From the NCBI RefSeq assembly GCF_000328475.2, contig NC_026492.1, positions 62,001-126,000 of the forward strand: a stretch of 64,000 nt of DNA, read 5' to 3'. Position numbers and translations under genes: made by a program. The notes under the pieces were generated by a model that ran no database searches, had not been told where the DNA came from, and was given only the letters and a program-made list of their open reading frames with translations. The stretch's first letter is position 1, and every line of letters starts with the position of its first letter. This document shows, in pieces, positions 10,709 to 20,938 of the stretch. Source of the stretch: Mycosarcoma maydis (lineage: Eukaryota > Basidiomycota > Ustilaginomycetes > Ustilaginales).

Positions 10709-13700
10709 GACGTCCTTGACAGCAAGTGAGATCAAGTTTTCGGCGATGTGACGTGGTTTGGTTTGTGAGTTGTGCTGCAGCCGTTGTGTTGGTCAGCAGG
10801 AGAGAACAGGCCCGAAAGCAGAGTTAGAGTGGTAGATGTGCAGCAAGGGACGTATAACAGTGTCGTCTGAGCGATGAGGAGAGACCTTTGTCGAGTACGA
10901 TCAAGGAGATGCTGTGGTATACAACGTATGGTTCAGTACAGTGGATGTTGGCATCGAAGCAAAGAACCAGGGCTTTATATGCTCAGAGGAATGACCTTGA
11001 AGACAAGACAAGGTTGGTGATGACTTTGCAAATCAGAGTCATCTTGTCACGAAGCCGCCGAAGGGCAAAAGTGCGCGTGGTGCAACAGCGACAGACACCA
11101 TACTCCGCAGCAGAGCTCGTGGCAGAATTGGAGCAGCAATCGTGAATGGGAGTGGACAAAGCCGCGGGAGCGTGACAGCCGTCAGGGACCGAACGCGTGT
11201 CATGCTTGTGACTCGGATTAGATTGACACCAAACACTGACAACATCACTGCTCGTCTCGTGGTGCTCTCTGCGAGTCTATCACCTTCTTTTTTCTTACAT
11301 TCAAGAACGGAGCTTTCAGGCCTGGCGCTGAATAGCGCGGCTCGGGAGGCGCTCGTCAAGCATGCTTCTGAACACACATGTCACACAGTGGTGTCAAGAG
11401 AGCAGGAGAAAAATGGCCGATCTAGTCGGCTGTTAGCAAAAACATCAAGAAGGAGCTACACTGTTCCCAACGGAGGCGGAGATAAATGTCTCGCCTGCTT
11501 GTCAGGGTTCGAACTACATAGCGCACTGGGCGAGTCAATAGAAGGTGAAAGACGGTTGAGGAAAGAAAGCAAGTCGATAGGCAATCGTGAATGTGAGCTC
11601 AGACTGCCAGATCTACATCTGAAGGAGCAAGGGAGCGAGCTCTCGGCTAGATCAGAATTGTTTGAAAGGAGTAACAAATCCGGAGGCATAACTCGCGACT
11701 AAGTTGGTATGACGGCGAAGCGAGCGGAGTGCAAAGATGATGGGATGACTCGTTCGTGACACGTAAATCAGATCAAGGAGCAGGTAGGAGGCTGGCGTGG
11801 AAAAGAGTGCGTCTTCGCATGGATCTCGTTTTTCTGATAAACCGTTCATGGTTTGGCGGGAAAACGTACTCCGCATCTGCAAGTCAACTTTTCTTGGCGA
11901 GAGAAATCCTGATGACACCATCTCTTTCCTTTCTCCGCCCCCAATTCCTCCTCATCCTGTCTCGCCGACTGCGATGCTTGGATTGCGTCTTCGAAATCCG
12001 AGGATACTGAGTGGCTTTGAGACTTCAGTGTCTCGTCCTTTTCCAGGGAACCAAGGCATTTGACAGACGAACAGAGACGGCTGCGGTAGCTATGATGGAC
12101 AGAAGTTCGGCCTTCAAACCGGTCACTTCCCCACGTGTTGTGTTTGGCAGAAATTTTTCTGAACATGCAGCCCGGCGCTAAGAAACGTTGCGCAATCGTG
12201 AAAGTCACTCGCGACTGGCTTTCTTCCCGCTGTCAATGCATACGCACGACATTGGCGCTAAGTCTGTACGCCTTTACAAAGGCCCTCAAAAGACACCGAT
12301 ACCTACAAGCTTTCAGCGCCGCGCTTCTGTCCGGAACCGGCTTCTCGAGGAGTCGATCAGACATGAAAGAAGAAGCAAGTCGATGAGCGTGGGGCGATCG
12401 AACTACCCTGACTGTCAAACATCATGGTTCAAGGCATGGCTTGCTGTTTCGAATACGGAAGAGAGCATCGCGACGCACCGTGATGCGTCTTGCTGTAGTG
12501 GAAGAAGAGCTTCCGTGTGGATCAGTCCGAAAAGATCGCAAAAAGATCCCAAAATTGACCGTGGGTTTGCATCTCTCTTCTTGCTCCGCCACTACCAACA
12601 CCTTGACCGCTGACGTCGCACCTCTGCCATAGGGCCTTGACAGTTGGGGTTGTTGTTTCCAAAAAGCTCTTTCGCTGCTCAGTCGAGGTACAGTCACACA
12701 CGGGTGCAGGCATTGTCACCAGCCTTCGTCATGAAGTTCTGCACAGATGGCGGACTTGCTGGATTTGAGGCAACAGCCACGTGTGCAAGCTCCTTTTTCG
12801 AGTCATCATCCTGAGTACCTCGGCAAGCTGAGCGCAGCCTTGTCATCCACACTTTGATGAAGTCTCGTACACCTTCTCTCGCGTCGTCTCTCTTTAAGCT
12901 GTGACTGCGTCAAGGCATGTGCCGGGCCAACAGGATGCCATAGCGGATGTGTCGCCTGAAATTCGTGGGCATACATACACATGACTGAGAAGATTCAGAT
13001 CTGGGATAAATCGGCGATCGGGATTGAGTAATGAATCGCGCGACGCCTTCTTCGTTTCAAGTTGCGGCGCCTGCGCAAGTATGGCCGTTGGGATAGGTCG
13101 ATGATGTGTTCTACCCTGGGTCGAATCGCGAATGGGAGCCGCCGGTTGAGAGCGGGCGAGTGGGCGAGTGGGCGGTCAGTGTGAGTGAGGCGCGAGCAGC
13201 GCAAAAAACTCGTCATACTCAGTTAAAGCTTGATGGCATGGAGTATATCACGATCGAATCAGTCACGAGTCACCAGTAAGCTTCTCCGCGGCGACGGAAT
13301 TTTGGGTTCGACTCAGCTTCGCTTTGCTGGCATGAGATGAGAAGACAAATCGCAAATAAGTTAACGAGCATGATCTCGATCGCCTAGCGAAAAGGTCACA
13401 GGTTTAATTCGGCGCAAAAAAGGGAGGTAGAAAAGGGAAGCCGATCGATCGGGGCACCGTATCGAGAGATGCCCCAATACCATTCAAAATCATGATATTC
13501 ACGGATCACGGATCATGGATCATGGATCGTGGATCCTGAATGCTGAATCGTGAATGCAGGCACGGGTTTGGAAATGCCAAGAAGCGCCAAACAGCACAGC
13601 CAACCGCGACGCATTCGATTTACTGTTTGCCGTTCTGCCGTGAACATTCTTTGCACCTCGTTCAGCGTGGTCAACGCAGTAACGATCAAGCCTACACGGC

Positions 13701-14615
13701 AGTCATGGGCAACGACACGCAAGTAGAGTTGCACGTCCCTGGCTTGGCGATGCGCTACTGAACGACTCGAATCAAGCATTCCGGCTGCGCAGAACAGACT
13801 CGAGGTGGAAAAAGGGAATGGGCAAGTGGCTCGGCGAAATATGCACGATTCTTCCCAGTGCCTCGGCGGTGTAGCCGCCCTCTGATGGCTATTATGACTT
13901 TGTATTATTAGCCCAAACCCACACTCATTCGTGATTGTTGTGCTGTACTGTACGTGTGCGATGAACCGTTAGGCGCGTTCGCTGTCATTCCCAAAGTCGC
14001 CGAGACCATCTTTTTCTCCTCGTTCCTCCTCCTCGTTCTATGCGTACCTCTGGACCGCATGCTTCTTGCATGTTGAAATTTGATGCTGTCGTGTTTGGTT
14101 CGTCCGTGTACCGCTCGAGGACACCACATCTCTGCATCACTGAGCAGCTGGTCGCGTCTACACGACCAGGGATGATCGCCGTCCAGCATAACCGAAATCA
14201 CCTGTCCTTTTGCGGTGTAGATTCACGATTGTGCCTCATCCGAATGTGCCTAAAGATCAGCAAACTGCACACAACAATCAGAGTATCTCAACACAACGTT
14301 AAGCGGACAAAGATACTTTGTTACATGCCTTGTCAGGTCTCCTAGCCGCTGAGTGATTCGTGATAAGACCGACGAAGCCAGGGCGCGGAAGCAATCCAAT
14401 GCCGTGCGCACTCCGGCTCTAGATCCATCGGCTTGGCTCTCTTGGTCGCCACCATCCGTTGCTTGCGTCTCACCATCACCTCTTCCTCTCCACTCGACGG
14501 CCTTTTCCCTCCCCTTATTGGACCCATCCCCCCACCCCCGATCCCCCCATCCTCCCATCCCCACATCCCCGCATCCCCCAACCTCACCTTCCTGTCCCGT
14601 CCCACACCTAACATC
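10709..14615. other. 3.9-kb intergenic region
   Basis: I find no convincing gene. The left end is the promoter of the minus-strand arrestin-like gene. Scattered copies of the AATCGTGA-type motif lie near 11132, 11580 and 12193. A phased heptamer array lies at 13498-13560. The sequence just before 14615 is very C-rich (14515-14610) and probably is the leader of the next gene. Confidence 0.55.
13498..13560. repeat. Degenerate 7-bp tandem array
   Basis: Nine consecutive heptamers stay in strict 7-bp register: TTCACGG, ATCACGG, ATCATGG (twice), ATCGTGG, ATCCTGA, ATGCTGA, ATCGTGA, ATGCAGG. The units drift by point changes along the array, which looks like an old slipped or duplicated minisatellite of the common intergenic motif. 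Confidence 0.85.
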
Positions 14616-15329
14616 ATGCCGACTACATCGATCTCCGCTTCTACAGTTTCGACGTCAACTGTGTCGCTCTTTGCACCTGGCGTCGACCAGATGATCAATA
14701 GCCTCGAGCGTTCCATGACCAAGCTCGACGGCGATGTTTCCATCCGCTTCAAGCCCACTCCACTCGCCACCACCACAGCACCTGATGGGGCTGCCGCGAC
14801 TGTATGGAATGTCCGCGCACACGAATACGCATCGATCAACGGCTACACAACCAGCATCATCGAAGATCAAAAGTTTCTCGAATCGCACAACTACTTTTCC
14901 GCCCAAGATCAATCAGGTGCTCACCTCGAGTGCCACTTCGACCACATCAACGCTCCTGCTACCTGTGTCAACCGCCAGCCAAAGCATCATCGCACTTTCA
15001 CTAGCACATTTAAACATGCACGCCCGTTTGCTACCGCTTTCCACAAACATGTAGTCAAACCTCAGAGCAGCTCGACGACATCGTCATCAACATCCGTATC
15101 AGCGGCAATCAAACAATCCACAGCATCAGAGGCCGCAGCTGTGGCACAGACCATAGCGCCAGTCGTACAGGTGCAGAGCGATGATAGCACCGCCGCGACG
15201 GGGAGCTCGGCCGGATCCAGCACGAGGATGAACTCTACTTCGGGCGCATCAACAAAGGTCAAGACGCTGCCGGTGCTGCTTGGTGTCACTGGTGTGCTCC
15301 TGGCTGCTGTGCTCGTATTTCAGCCATGA
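14616..15329 (+). CDS. Small Ser/Thr-rich protein with hydrophobic C-terminal tail
   Basis: A 237-residue protein starting at the first ATG of the frame. Residues near 17-26 (VSLFAPGVD) match the start of the mature part of small fungal GPI-anchored surface proteins, which carry a similar LFxPGxD motif. A Cys-containing core follows (HLECHFDHINAPATC), then a Ser/Thr/Ala-rich stretch. The last 20 residues (TLPVLLGVTGVLLAAVLVF) form a hydrophobic segment like a GPI-anchor signal or tail anchor. No signal peptide is visible at this N-terminus, which is odd for the family. Either a short upstream exon supplies it or the protein is tail-anchored. It is convergent with TRM10, 304 bp apart. No specific function can be given. 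Confidence 0.6.
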   Translation: MPTTSISASTVSTSTVSLFAPGVDQMINSLERSMTKLDGDVSIRFKPTPLATTTAPDGAAATVWNVRAHEYASINGYTTSIIEDQKFLESHNYFSAQDQSGAHLECHFDHINAPATCVNRQPKHHRTFTSTFKHARPFATAFHKHVVKPQSSSTTSSSTSVSAAIKQSTASEAAAVAQTIAPVVQVQSDDSTAATGSSAGSSTRMNSTSGASTKVKTLPVLLGVTGVLLAAVLVFQP

Positions 15330-15633
15330 GTGTCGGGCCGTGAGCCATAGCTTTGCTTGAAGAGACAAGATGGAAGTATCGGTCTCTGCTGGTGGCGACC
15401 ACTTTTACCTTCTTGCTCTCAAGCTGAATGATCTGCGTCTCTTCGTTCGTTCCCTCTAGTCATTCACGTGCTTTCGAAAAGGACGCTTTTTGTTTCTTCT
15501 CGCGCATCCGTCTTGTTCGGTCTCTCTTTCACTCCATTCAATCGTTTCCCACCGGCTGGACTGGTATCAATGACATTACAGTGGTGGGCCCTTTGCCACA
15601 CCGCTTCATCAACGCGCTTGTCCATGTGATTTG
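15330..15633. other. Convergent 3' spacer
   Basis: This is a 304-bp gap between the stop codons of the surface-type protein (+) and TRM10 (-). It holds both 3' ends, and I see nothing else. Confidence 0.6.
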
Positions 15634-16935
15634 TCACGCGCCATGTTTTGCCGCATCTGTGTGCTTCTCGTCGTCTGCAATGCCAAACTCTGAAGGGTTT
15701 TTCGTCTTTGCCGCCGGTCCGCGCTGCTTGAGTTTTCTTCTAGGTAACGCCTTTTCCAAGGCCTTGACCCAATCCCTCGTCTCTGTCCACGCCGTCAAAA
15801 TCTCGACCACCTGATTCACCGTCAACACCTTTCTACCTACAAAGCCCTTGTCACCCTGCTCATCCGGCTTAGCAGTGTCGTCTTGAATCGAATTACCCTG
15901 TGCTCGGACACTGCGTTCCACTGCCTCGAGCATATCTTGCGACAGCGGCAGCTTGGCAGCGCGAATACCGAGACGGTCGGCTTTGGCTCGACACAAGCCC
16001 TTGTATCGGTTCTTGTCGACAATGCCACCAATGATGTAGGTCTTACCGGGCTCAAGCGCGGTAAGTGTGTCGTCGGTGTCGGCTGTGAGGTAGATGGCTT
16101 CTGTCACGGGAATGCGATGCAACGCTTGGCGTGTCTCTTCGGCGGGGAACTTTCGACCGCTGACGGTGGGTTGAGATGATACCGCTTGTCTTTCAGGGTT
16201 GGAGCAGAGAAGCGATTCGATACCGCCATTCTTGTAGATGGTGACACGTTTCCACCGCCTCCAAACACCTCTGAGTTTGCCGTCCATTGCCATGCCGATT
16301 CTGTTATTCTCTATGCTTGCAGCGTGGGCGACAGAACTTGCTGATGTATATCCATCTGCTAAGGTCGATGGAACAGCTTCGGGAACATGCGATAGCTGTT
16401 CCGGATCGACGTCCTTCAAGCAATCTCCTGGCCGGTCTTGACCCGTCAAGATGAGCTCGCCAAAAGGCACTTTTGCATTCCTATTCGCGGAATACAGGTA
16501 CATAAGCTGTTGCGTCATGCTCGTAGATTCTCGTTCCTGCATCAGCTCGTCGAAACCGCAATCGATGACCAGTCGAGCATCGAAGTAATTCTTGCGGTTT
16601 GGCTCGCTCTCGCGTCCATCAGCAGCCTTGTGTTTTTTGGTGTTACTCTGCAAGTCAGCGCCATCGCCATCGGCTACAACGGAAGATCGCTTGCTGCTTT
16701 CGTTTACCGACTCTTTCTGCGCGGCGAGAAAGCGTGCGCGCTTATTCTCTTTTTTCTTGAGCCGCTCGACGGCCCGGCGCTCGTGTTTGGTGGCTTCGAG
16801 CTTATGCTTTCGTGCTAGCTTTTTAGCTGCGTTCTTTGACATGCCTGGTGGCACTTCTATTGACGGGCCGGCATGTTTGGAGGTAGATGATGCAGGTTGG
16901 GAGCTCAAATCTGATGCTCTCTGTTCGTCGACCAT
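15634..16935 (-). CDS. trm10: tRNA (guanine-N1)-methyltransferase Trm10
   Basis: A 433-residue protein of the Trm10 branch of the SPOUT superfamily, which methylates N1 of guanine 9 in tRNAs using S-adenosylmethionine. The first 90 residues are a Lys/Arg-rich helix typical of the tRNA-binding N-terminus (GMSKNAAKKLARKHK onward). The catalytic fold begins with VIDCGFDELM at about 123-132. The family signature YIIGGIVDKNRYKG lies at about 300-313, with the aspartate of VDKN being the residue implicated in catalysis. KADRLGIRAAKLPL and VLTVNQVVEIL follow. The span between the first strand and the signature (roughly residues 170-285) is longer than usual and includes a low-complexity insertion. 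It is divergent from DCC1. The start is the ATG at 16935. Confidence 0.93.
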   Translation of the reverse strand: MVDEQRASDLSSQPASSTSKHAGPSIEVPPGMSKNAAKKLARKHKLEATKHERRAVERLKKKENKRARFLAAQKESVNESSKRSSVVADGDGADLQSNTKKHKAADGRESEPNRKNYFDARLVIDCGFDELMQERESTSMTQQLMYLYSANRNAKVPFGELILTGQDRPGDCLKDVDPEQLSHVPEAVPSTLADGYTSASSVAHAASIENNRIGMAMDGKLRGVWRRWKRVTIYKNGGIESLLCSNPERQAVSSQPTVSGRKFPAEETRQALHRIPVTEAIYLTADTDDTLTALEPGKTYIIGGIVDKNRYKGLCRAKADRLGIRAAKLPLSQDMLEAVERSVRAQGNSIQDDTAKPDEQGDKGFVGRKVLTVNQVVEILTAWTETRDWVKALEKALPRRKLKQRGPAAKTKNPSEFGIADDEKHTDAAKHGA

Positions 16936-17590
16936 CTCGGTCTAGCTCATAGATGGGTCTAGCTGATTGAGACGGGCCTAATGTATGACAAGCCCAGAGA
17001 ATGGCAAAGTGTGCGAGGCATCTTCTCAGGAAGAAAAGCTAAGGTTAGTGAGCCGCAGCGTTCACCGAATTCCGACATTCACAGATTCATGAGTCGTGAT
17101 TTCTCGAACCTCCACCACGAACAACAATTCGTGATTAAAGATGAGGGTTACAGGCGCCGCAAGGTACGCCGCAAGGTACCACGAGTCGGCCGGAATAACA
17201 GGATTGTCCACGGGCCACATTCATTATAGCGAGGTACATTACGCATCTATTGATAGGCTGGACATCACCCTACTCTCTTATCGCATTATCGCCACTCCCT
17301 CTATCGCCACACGCAGGCCGTGGGTGCAGAGCACACCATTTATAAGACATCATTCTCCTTCTTCTGGATGAGCTAAACCTGATCCATACAATGAGCTTCA
17401 CGATTTGCAATTCAAGATTCACGATTCACAATTTACGATTTGGAATCGCTGTATGTCGACGCGACGCGTGAGATTCGCGCTTGAACAGAGTTGCTGAAAG
17501 TCACAGAGTTACGAGTGTTGGTCTTCGCCAGCTTGTGTGCAGGTAGACTTCTTTCTCGATGCTATTCACCTACGTCTCGTCCATCTCACA
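16936..17590. other. Divergent TRM10/DCC1 promoter region
   Basis: A 655-bp spacer between two divergent starts. It contains heptamer motif copies at 17085-17135 and a phased heptamer array at 17403-17451. Confidence 0.6.
17403..17451. repeat. 7-bp phased array
   Basis: Seven heptamers in register: ATTTGCA, ATTCAAG, ATTCACG, ATTCACA, ATTTACG, ATTTGGA, ATCGCTG. The unit is the same ATTCACG seen genome-wide in this window. The array lies about 140 bp upstream of the DCC1 start. Confidence 0.8.
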
Positions 17591-18928
17591 ATGACGACAA
17601 CCACTTGCTCTTGCTCGATCGAGCTATGCTCTGTTTCACTGCCTCTGCCGCGATATCATCTGCTAGAGATCCCCAACGAGCTACTTCACCTCTTCGACCC
17701 GTCGGTCAAGAAACAAGAAGCACCGGAACACGCCACGGAACCAGCAGCAAAGAAGCGCAAGGTCGACCCGGCAAGACTCACCATCAAAGGTAGATACAAC
17801 GACCAGGCTGTGCTTGTAAGCGACACCCAGACGCTGGCCTTGCGAGCGGTATCTCAGTCCAACTCTCTGTTATTGTGCAGCATCGATGCAGCTCCAACCA
17901 ACAACGAGGGCGACCAGACGCCCAAGAATGCCGCGCTGTACTTGCGCAGCAATGTTACAGACACGTTGGAGCTCGCACCCGTCGTGCCTCGTCTGGACCG
18001 TTTGATCGGACTTCTGAAAGCGTCGCAGTACGAAGGGGAGGACGAGGAACAGAGGAGGTCAACAGGCGCAGCGAGGCCGGTGAGAAAGTACACGCTCAAG
18101 CAACTCAAGAGCATCGTCCAGGCGAGCCCGGCTGAGCTCGAAGCGGGATTGATCCACCATCATATCATCGAGATGGATGGATTTATGCGACACATTTCGC
18201 CCTCATGGACCGTTTCTGCCCTTCAAGTCCTCATCTCGCACCTTGATCTGCATGCACTCATCCCTGACAACGTTCCTCTGCAAGAGACGGTCGATGCACT
18301 GTACACAGTTCACGGCCTGCGGCAACAGGTAGTCACGGCTCTACTTACGCAGTTCTTTGGAACTCGCAGTACGAAAGATCCCACCAGAGTCGAACTTGAC
18401 ACCAAGGCAATCGTCCATTTTCTTGGTGTGCAAGCGCTCAAATCCACCGCTCGTATCGAGATTCCTCTGAGCGAGTTTGTGCATATTTGGCACGAGTCGT
18501 GCCTCTCAGCCGATTTCCGCTCTATGGCCCACCTCGATCTGCTGTCTGGCTACTACATCCTGACGCCCGCGCCGTCACCGAGCGTCTCGCTCTATCCGAA
18601 CCCTGCCGCGGTCAAGATCCAATTCTTCTCGTACCATGAACTTCCGGCTGATCCAGCGGCGAGATTTCAAGATTTGTTCCTCACCAGACCCTCGTGGCTC
18701 GCAGCCGATCTTCTGCCTTTTATCAACGATCTCGCGCTCGACGATAAGAAAAAAGACAGCCTGCTGCTCAAGTTCACCAGAGCTAGCAAGACCAAAGTGC
18801 TGGATTGGGAGTTGAGCGATGCCGAAAAATGGCAGTGGAACAAACAAAAGAAGGTCACGGGCGCTGATGGCAAAGCGAAAAACGTTTGGAGGCAGGTCGT
18901 CATGTATTCTGCACGTGTAAAGTATTAG
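17591..18928 (+). CDS. dcc1: Sister chromatid cohesion protein Dcc1
   Basis: A 445-residue protein starting at the first ATG of the frame. It matches the DCC1/DSCC1 family by the opening motif RYHLLEIPNELL, a basic KKRKVD cluster before GRYNDQAVLVSDTQTLALR, the SNSLLLC strand, and a C-terminal winged-helix region rich in short helices (LLSGYYIL, LFLTRPSWLAADLLPF, SLLLKFTRAS). With Ctf8, Dcc1 joins the Ctf18 form of replication factor C, which loads or unloads PCNA and supports cohesion and the S-phase checkpoint in the nucleus. It is slightly longer than the human protein (about 390 residues). A stretch at residues about 150-170 (EGEDEEQRRS) is a fungal insertion. It is intronless and divergent from TRM10. 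Confidence 0.85.
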   Translation: MTTTTCSCSIELCSVSLPLPRYHLLEIPNELLHLFDPSVKKQEAPEHATEPAAKKRKVDPARLTIKGRYNDQAVLVSDTQTLALRAVSQSNSLLLCSIDAAPTNNEGDQTPKNAALYLRSNVTDTLELAPVVPRLDRLIGLLKASQYEGEDEEQRRSTGAARPVRKYTLKQLKSIVQASPAELEAGLIHHHIIEMDGFMRHISPSWTVSALQVLISHLDLHALIPDNVPLQETVDALYTVHGLRQQVVTALLTQFFGTRSTKDPTRVELDTKAIVHFLGVQALKSTARIEIPLSEFVHIWHESCLSADFRSMAHLDLLSGYYILTPAPSPSVSLYPNPAAVKIQFFSYHELPADPAARFQDLFLTRPSWLAADLLPFINDLALDDKKKDSLLLKFTRASKTKVLDWELSDAEKWQWNKQKKVTGADGKAKNVWRQVVMYSARVKY

Positions 18929-19867
18929 ATGGCGGCGACAGAGGAAGCAAAGGCAGGCGGTCTCAAACGTGGTTATGCGCCGACCGCCAAGTGCGTCTGC
19001 TGTGCTTCATGCACGGCAAGTCACAAGTGTGGTATGTGCTGGCATGTACAGTTGCAAGTACTACTCACAAACACGACCAAAGTGGCGTGCCAGCCGGCGT
19101 CTTTGAGAGCTTTGCTAGACTCGTAACTCACGACCCCAATTTTGGGTTCCCTTTTAACTAACTATTTAAGGTAACTTAACTTATATGCGTGATGTTGGTC
19201 AGACACCGTCAACATTCTTCGTGTTCCGTCACGCGTCACGCGTGTTGGACGTTGGTGTTCGCAGTCGAGACATGTCACATGCATCGCTTGCTACCAATTT
19301 GGCAAAAGATCAACGGGGTCCACACATCCTTCTCTGCAATATACCCCACCTTGACTCGTCAATGCCTCACATGGACCAGTGTCGATCATGCACGCGCCGG
19401 CATTACTAACACGGATCTCTCAAGTCGAACTTGGCCTTGAGACAATAGAATTCTAGGTGCTGCTCCTGTCCTATTTTCACTTGGCAACCATGAAAAAGCT
19501 TAGACCCACCTGGCGCTTGTGATGAAATCAACAACTCCTAACGCCACCCTTTGGCATAGTTATAGACGTCGCTTAACAAGCTCAACTCGGAGTCAGTTCC
19601 GCGCTCTGCGCTCGAGGCTCATCTTGTACAAGATGCGACCCACCAAGGCGGTGCTTTCCTTGGCTTTCGAGAGGGCTCGAAGGAATTCTTGATAAGATCC
19701 TTCAAGATACCAGTCATACTCTCTCGATCGGTCATCCTTCTCAACACTCAATTCTGGCTCGTCATCACGCTCGTTTCTAACCAAGGCTGTCTCTATACTA
19801 CCTCATACTGAGTCTCGAATCGCCTTTCAGCCTACTTTTCACAAGTCGCGATCGTCAGGTCTACAGT
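18929..19867. other. Intergenic region with an orphan coding-like segment
   Basis: This 939-bp region holds the 3' end of DCC1 and the promoter of the Tri14-like gene. The only notable content is the minus-strand segment 19593-19784, described separately. Confidence 0.55.
19593..19784 (-). pseudogene. Orphan coding-like segment, possible gene remnant
   Basis: A minus-strand open segment of 63 codons with no ATG at its start. Its composition is strongly protein-like: acidic and Arg-rich, with WYLEGSYQEFLRAL and STALVGRILYKM reading like amphipathic helices, ending in a normal stop. Immediately upstream on its strand is a CAG that could be a splice acceptor. Any upstream exon would have to lie in the promoter or body of the + strand gene at 19868, so a live gene is unlikely. 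I read it as the last exon of a decayed or displaced gene. I do not recognise the family. Confidence 0.3.
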
Positions 19868-20938
19868 ATGAAGCTGAACGTTGTCACAAGCGCTGTCGCT
19901 CTGGCGGCGGTGTCTTGCAGCTGCATCAATGCGGTGACTCTTCCTCTCAAGTCTCGTGCACCTGTTCCGGACGTCTACAAGATAACCGTCAAGAATCTGT
20001 ATCCTGAGGACACGGTGTTTGACAAGGCGCGCAACCTCTTCTACCAGTCGAACCTATGGAAAGGTCGCATTTCGGTATGGAGCGTCAACGATAATTCTCA
20101 CTTTAACGTTCTCGTCCCTGGTGTTTCCAGTGATGGTGATGGAGACCAACAGATGGCAGGATTGTCTATCAATGGTGCAGGCGACAAGCTGTTCGCGGTT
20201 GCTAAGAACTCGGCTGCTTTCCGATTTGGCCCAGGTCAACGAGCTGACGGAGCCGACTCTTTCCACCGATTCAACTTACCGGTGAATGCCAATAGTGCTC
20301 CTGTATGGAGTATCAGTCTGAACATGGTGCAGACACAATTCCAGCTGGAACGTGGCACGCTGCCGTTTGGTCCGGTCGACTCAGCACAGGATGCACAGGA
20401 CAACTCGTACGTTGTATTTGCACTGGGCATGGCTGCTATCGCCAAGGTTTCTGCTGATGGTCTATCTGTCATTCCCTGGTTCGCTGAAGAGTCGAATGGC
20501 AGTCAACGACCAGGATACACAGGAATCGCGTACATTCCCGAAGACAATGTTCTGGTCGCATTTGGTGGACCTCGTGTTCTGACCGCTTTCGACCTGAATA
20601 GCGCTACGCCTACCGCTATTCCGGTTCAAATGTTGGGAGTCAACTTTGGAGATCTGGATGGAACCGAAAAGCTGCATGCTATCAAGGTGAACGGCAAGAG
20701 CAACTTGTTCGGTGCCAAAGCACCCAATGCCTACCGCTTCCAGTCAAACGATCGATGGCGTACGGCAAGCGTCCGCTCTTGGACGCGAAACGAGTTCCAG
20801 ACCAACTCGCTGACCGTTGTCACTGATGCCAGCTTTAACGGTGAGCAACAGATCTATGGCGGTGGCGCTTACTTTGGCGAGGGTGCAAAGGGCGGCAGGT
20901 CTCAATTCCCGCTGTACAGGATCTACGATCTGATCTGA
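19868..20938 (+). CDS. Secreted Tri14-like beta-propeller protein
   Basis: A 356-residue protein with a clear signal peptide (residues 1-22, hydrophobic core ending near SCINAVT). The mature part begins with a conserved block, KITVKNLYPEDTVFDKARNLFYQSNLWKGRISVW. It continues with repeating strand patterns such as LVPGVSSDGDGDQQMAGLSI, AQDNSYVVFALGMAAIAKVSADGLSVIPWF and NVLVAFGGPRVLTAFDL, spaced like six-bladed SMP-30/NHL propellers. The layout fits the TRI14-like family, named after a gene in Fusarium trichothecene clusters that affects virulence rather than a biosynthetic step. No toxin cluster genes are nearby. It is probably an extracellular protein of unknown activity, possibly used during host colonisation. 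Intronless. Confidence 0.7.
   Translation: MKLNVVTSAVALAAVSCSCINAVTLPLKSRAPVPDVYKITVKNLYPEDTVFDKARNLFYQSNLWKGRISVWSVNDNSHFNVLVPGVSSDGDGDQQMAGLSINGAGDKLFAVAKNSAAFRFGPGQRADGADSFHRFNLPVNANSAPVWSISLNMVQTQFQLERGTLPFGPVDSAQDAQDNSYVVFALGMAAIAKVSADGLSVIPWFAEESNGSQRPGYTGIAYIPEDNVLVAFGGPRVLTAFDLNSATPTAIPVQMLGVNFGDLDGTEKLHAIKVNGKSNLFGAKAPNAYRFQSNDRWRTASVRSWTRNEFQTNSLTVVTDASFNGEQQIYGGGAYFGEGAKGGRSQFPLYRIYDLI

Noticed and set aside
11500..11520. B-box-like GGTTCGAAC suggesting a tRNA
   Set aside because: The flanking bases do not form a T stem and no acceptor stem can be drawn; the similar GGCTCGAACTCGAATCC at 22722 fails the same test.
11142..11702. 186-codon plus-strand frame
   Set aside because: Composition is not protein-like, it has no recognisable motif, and an intergenic AATCGTGAATG motif lies in frame.
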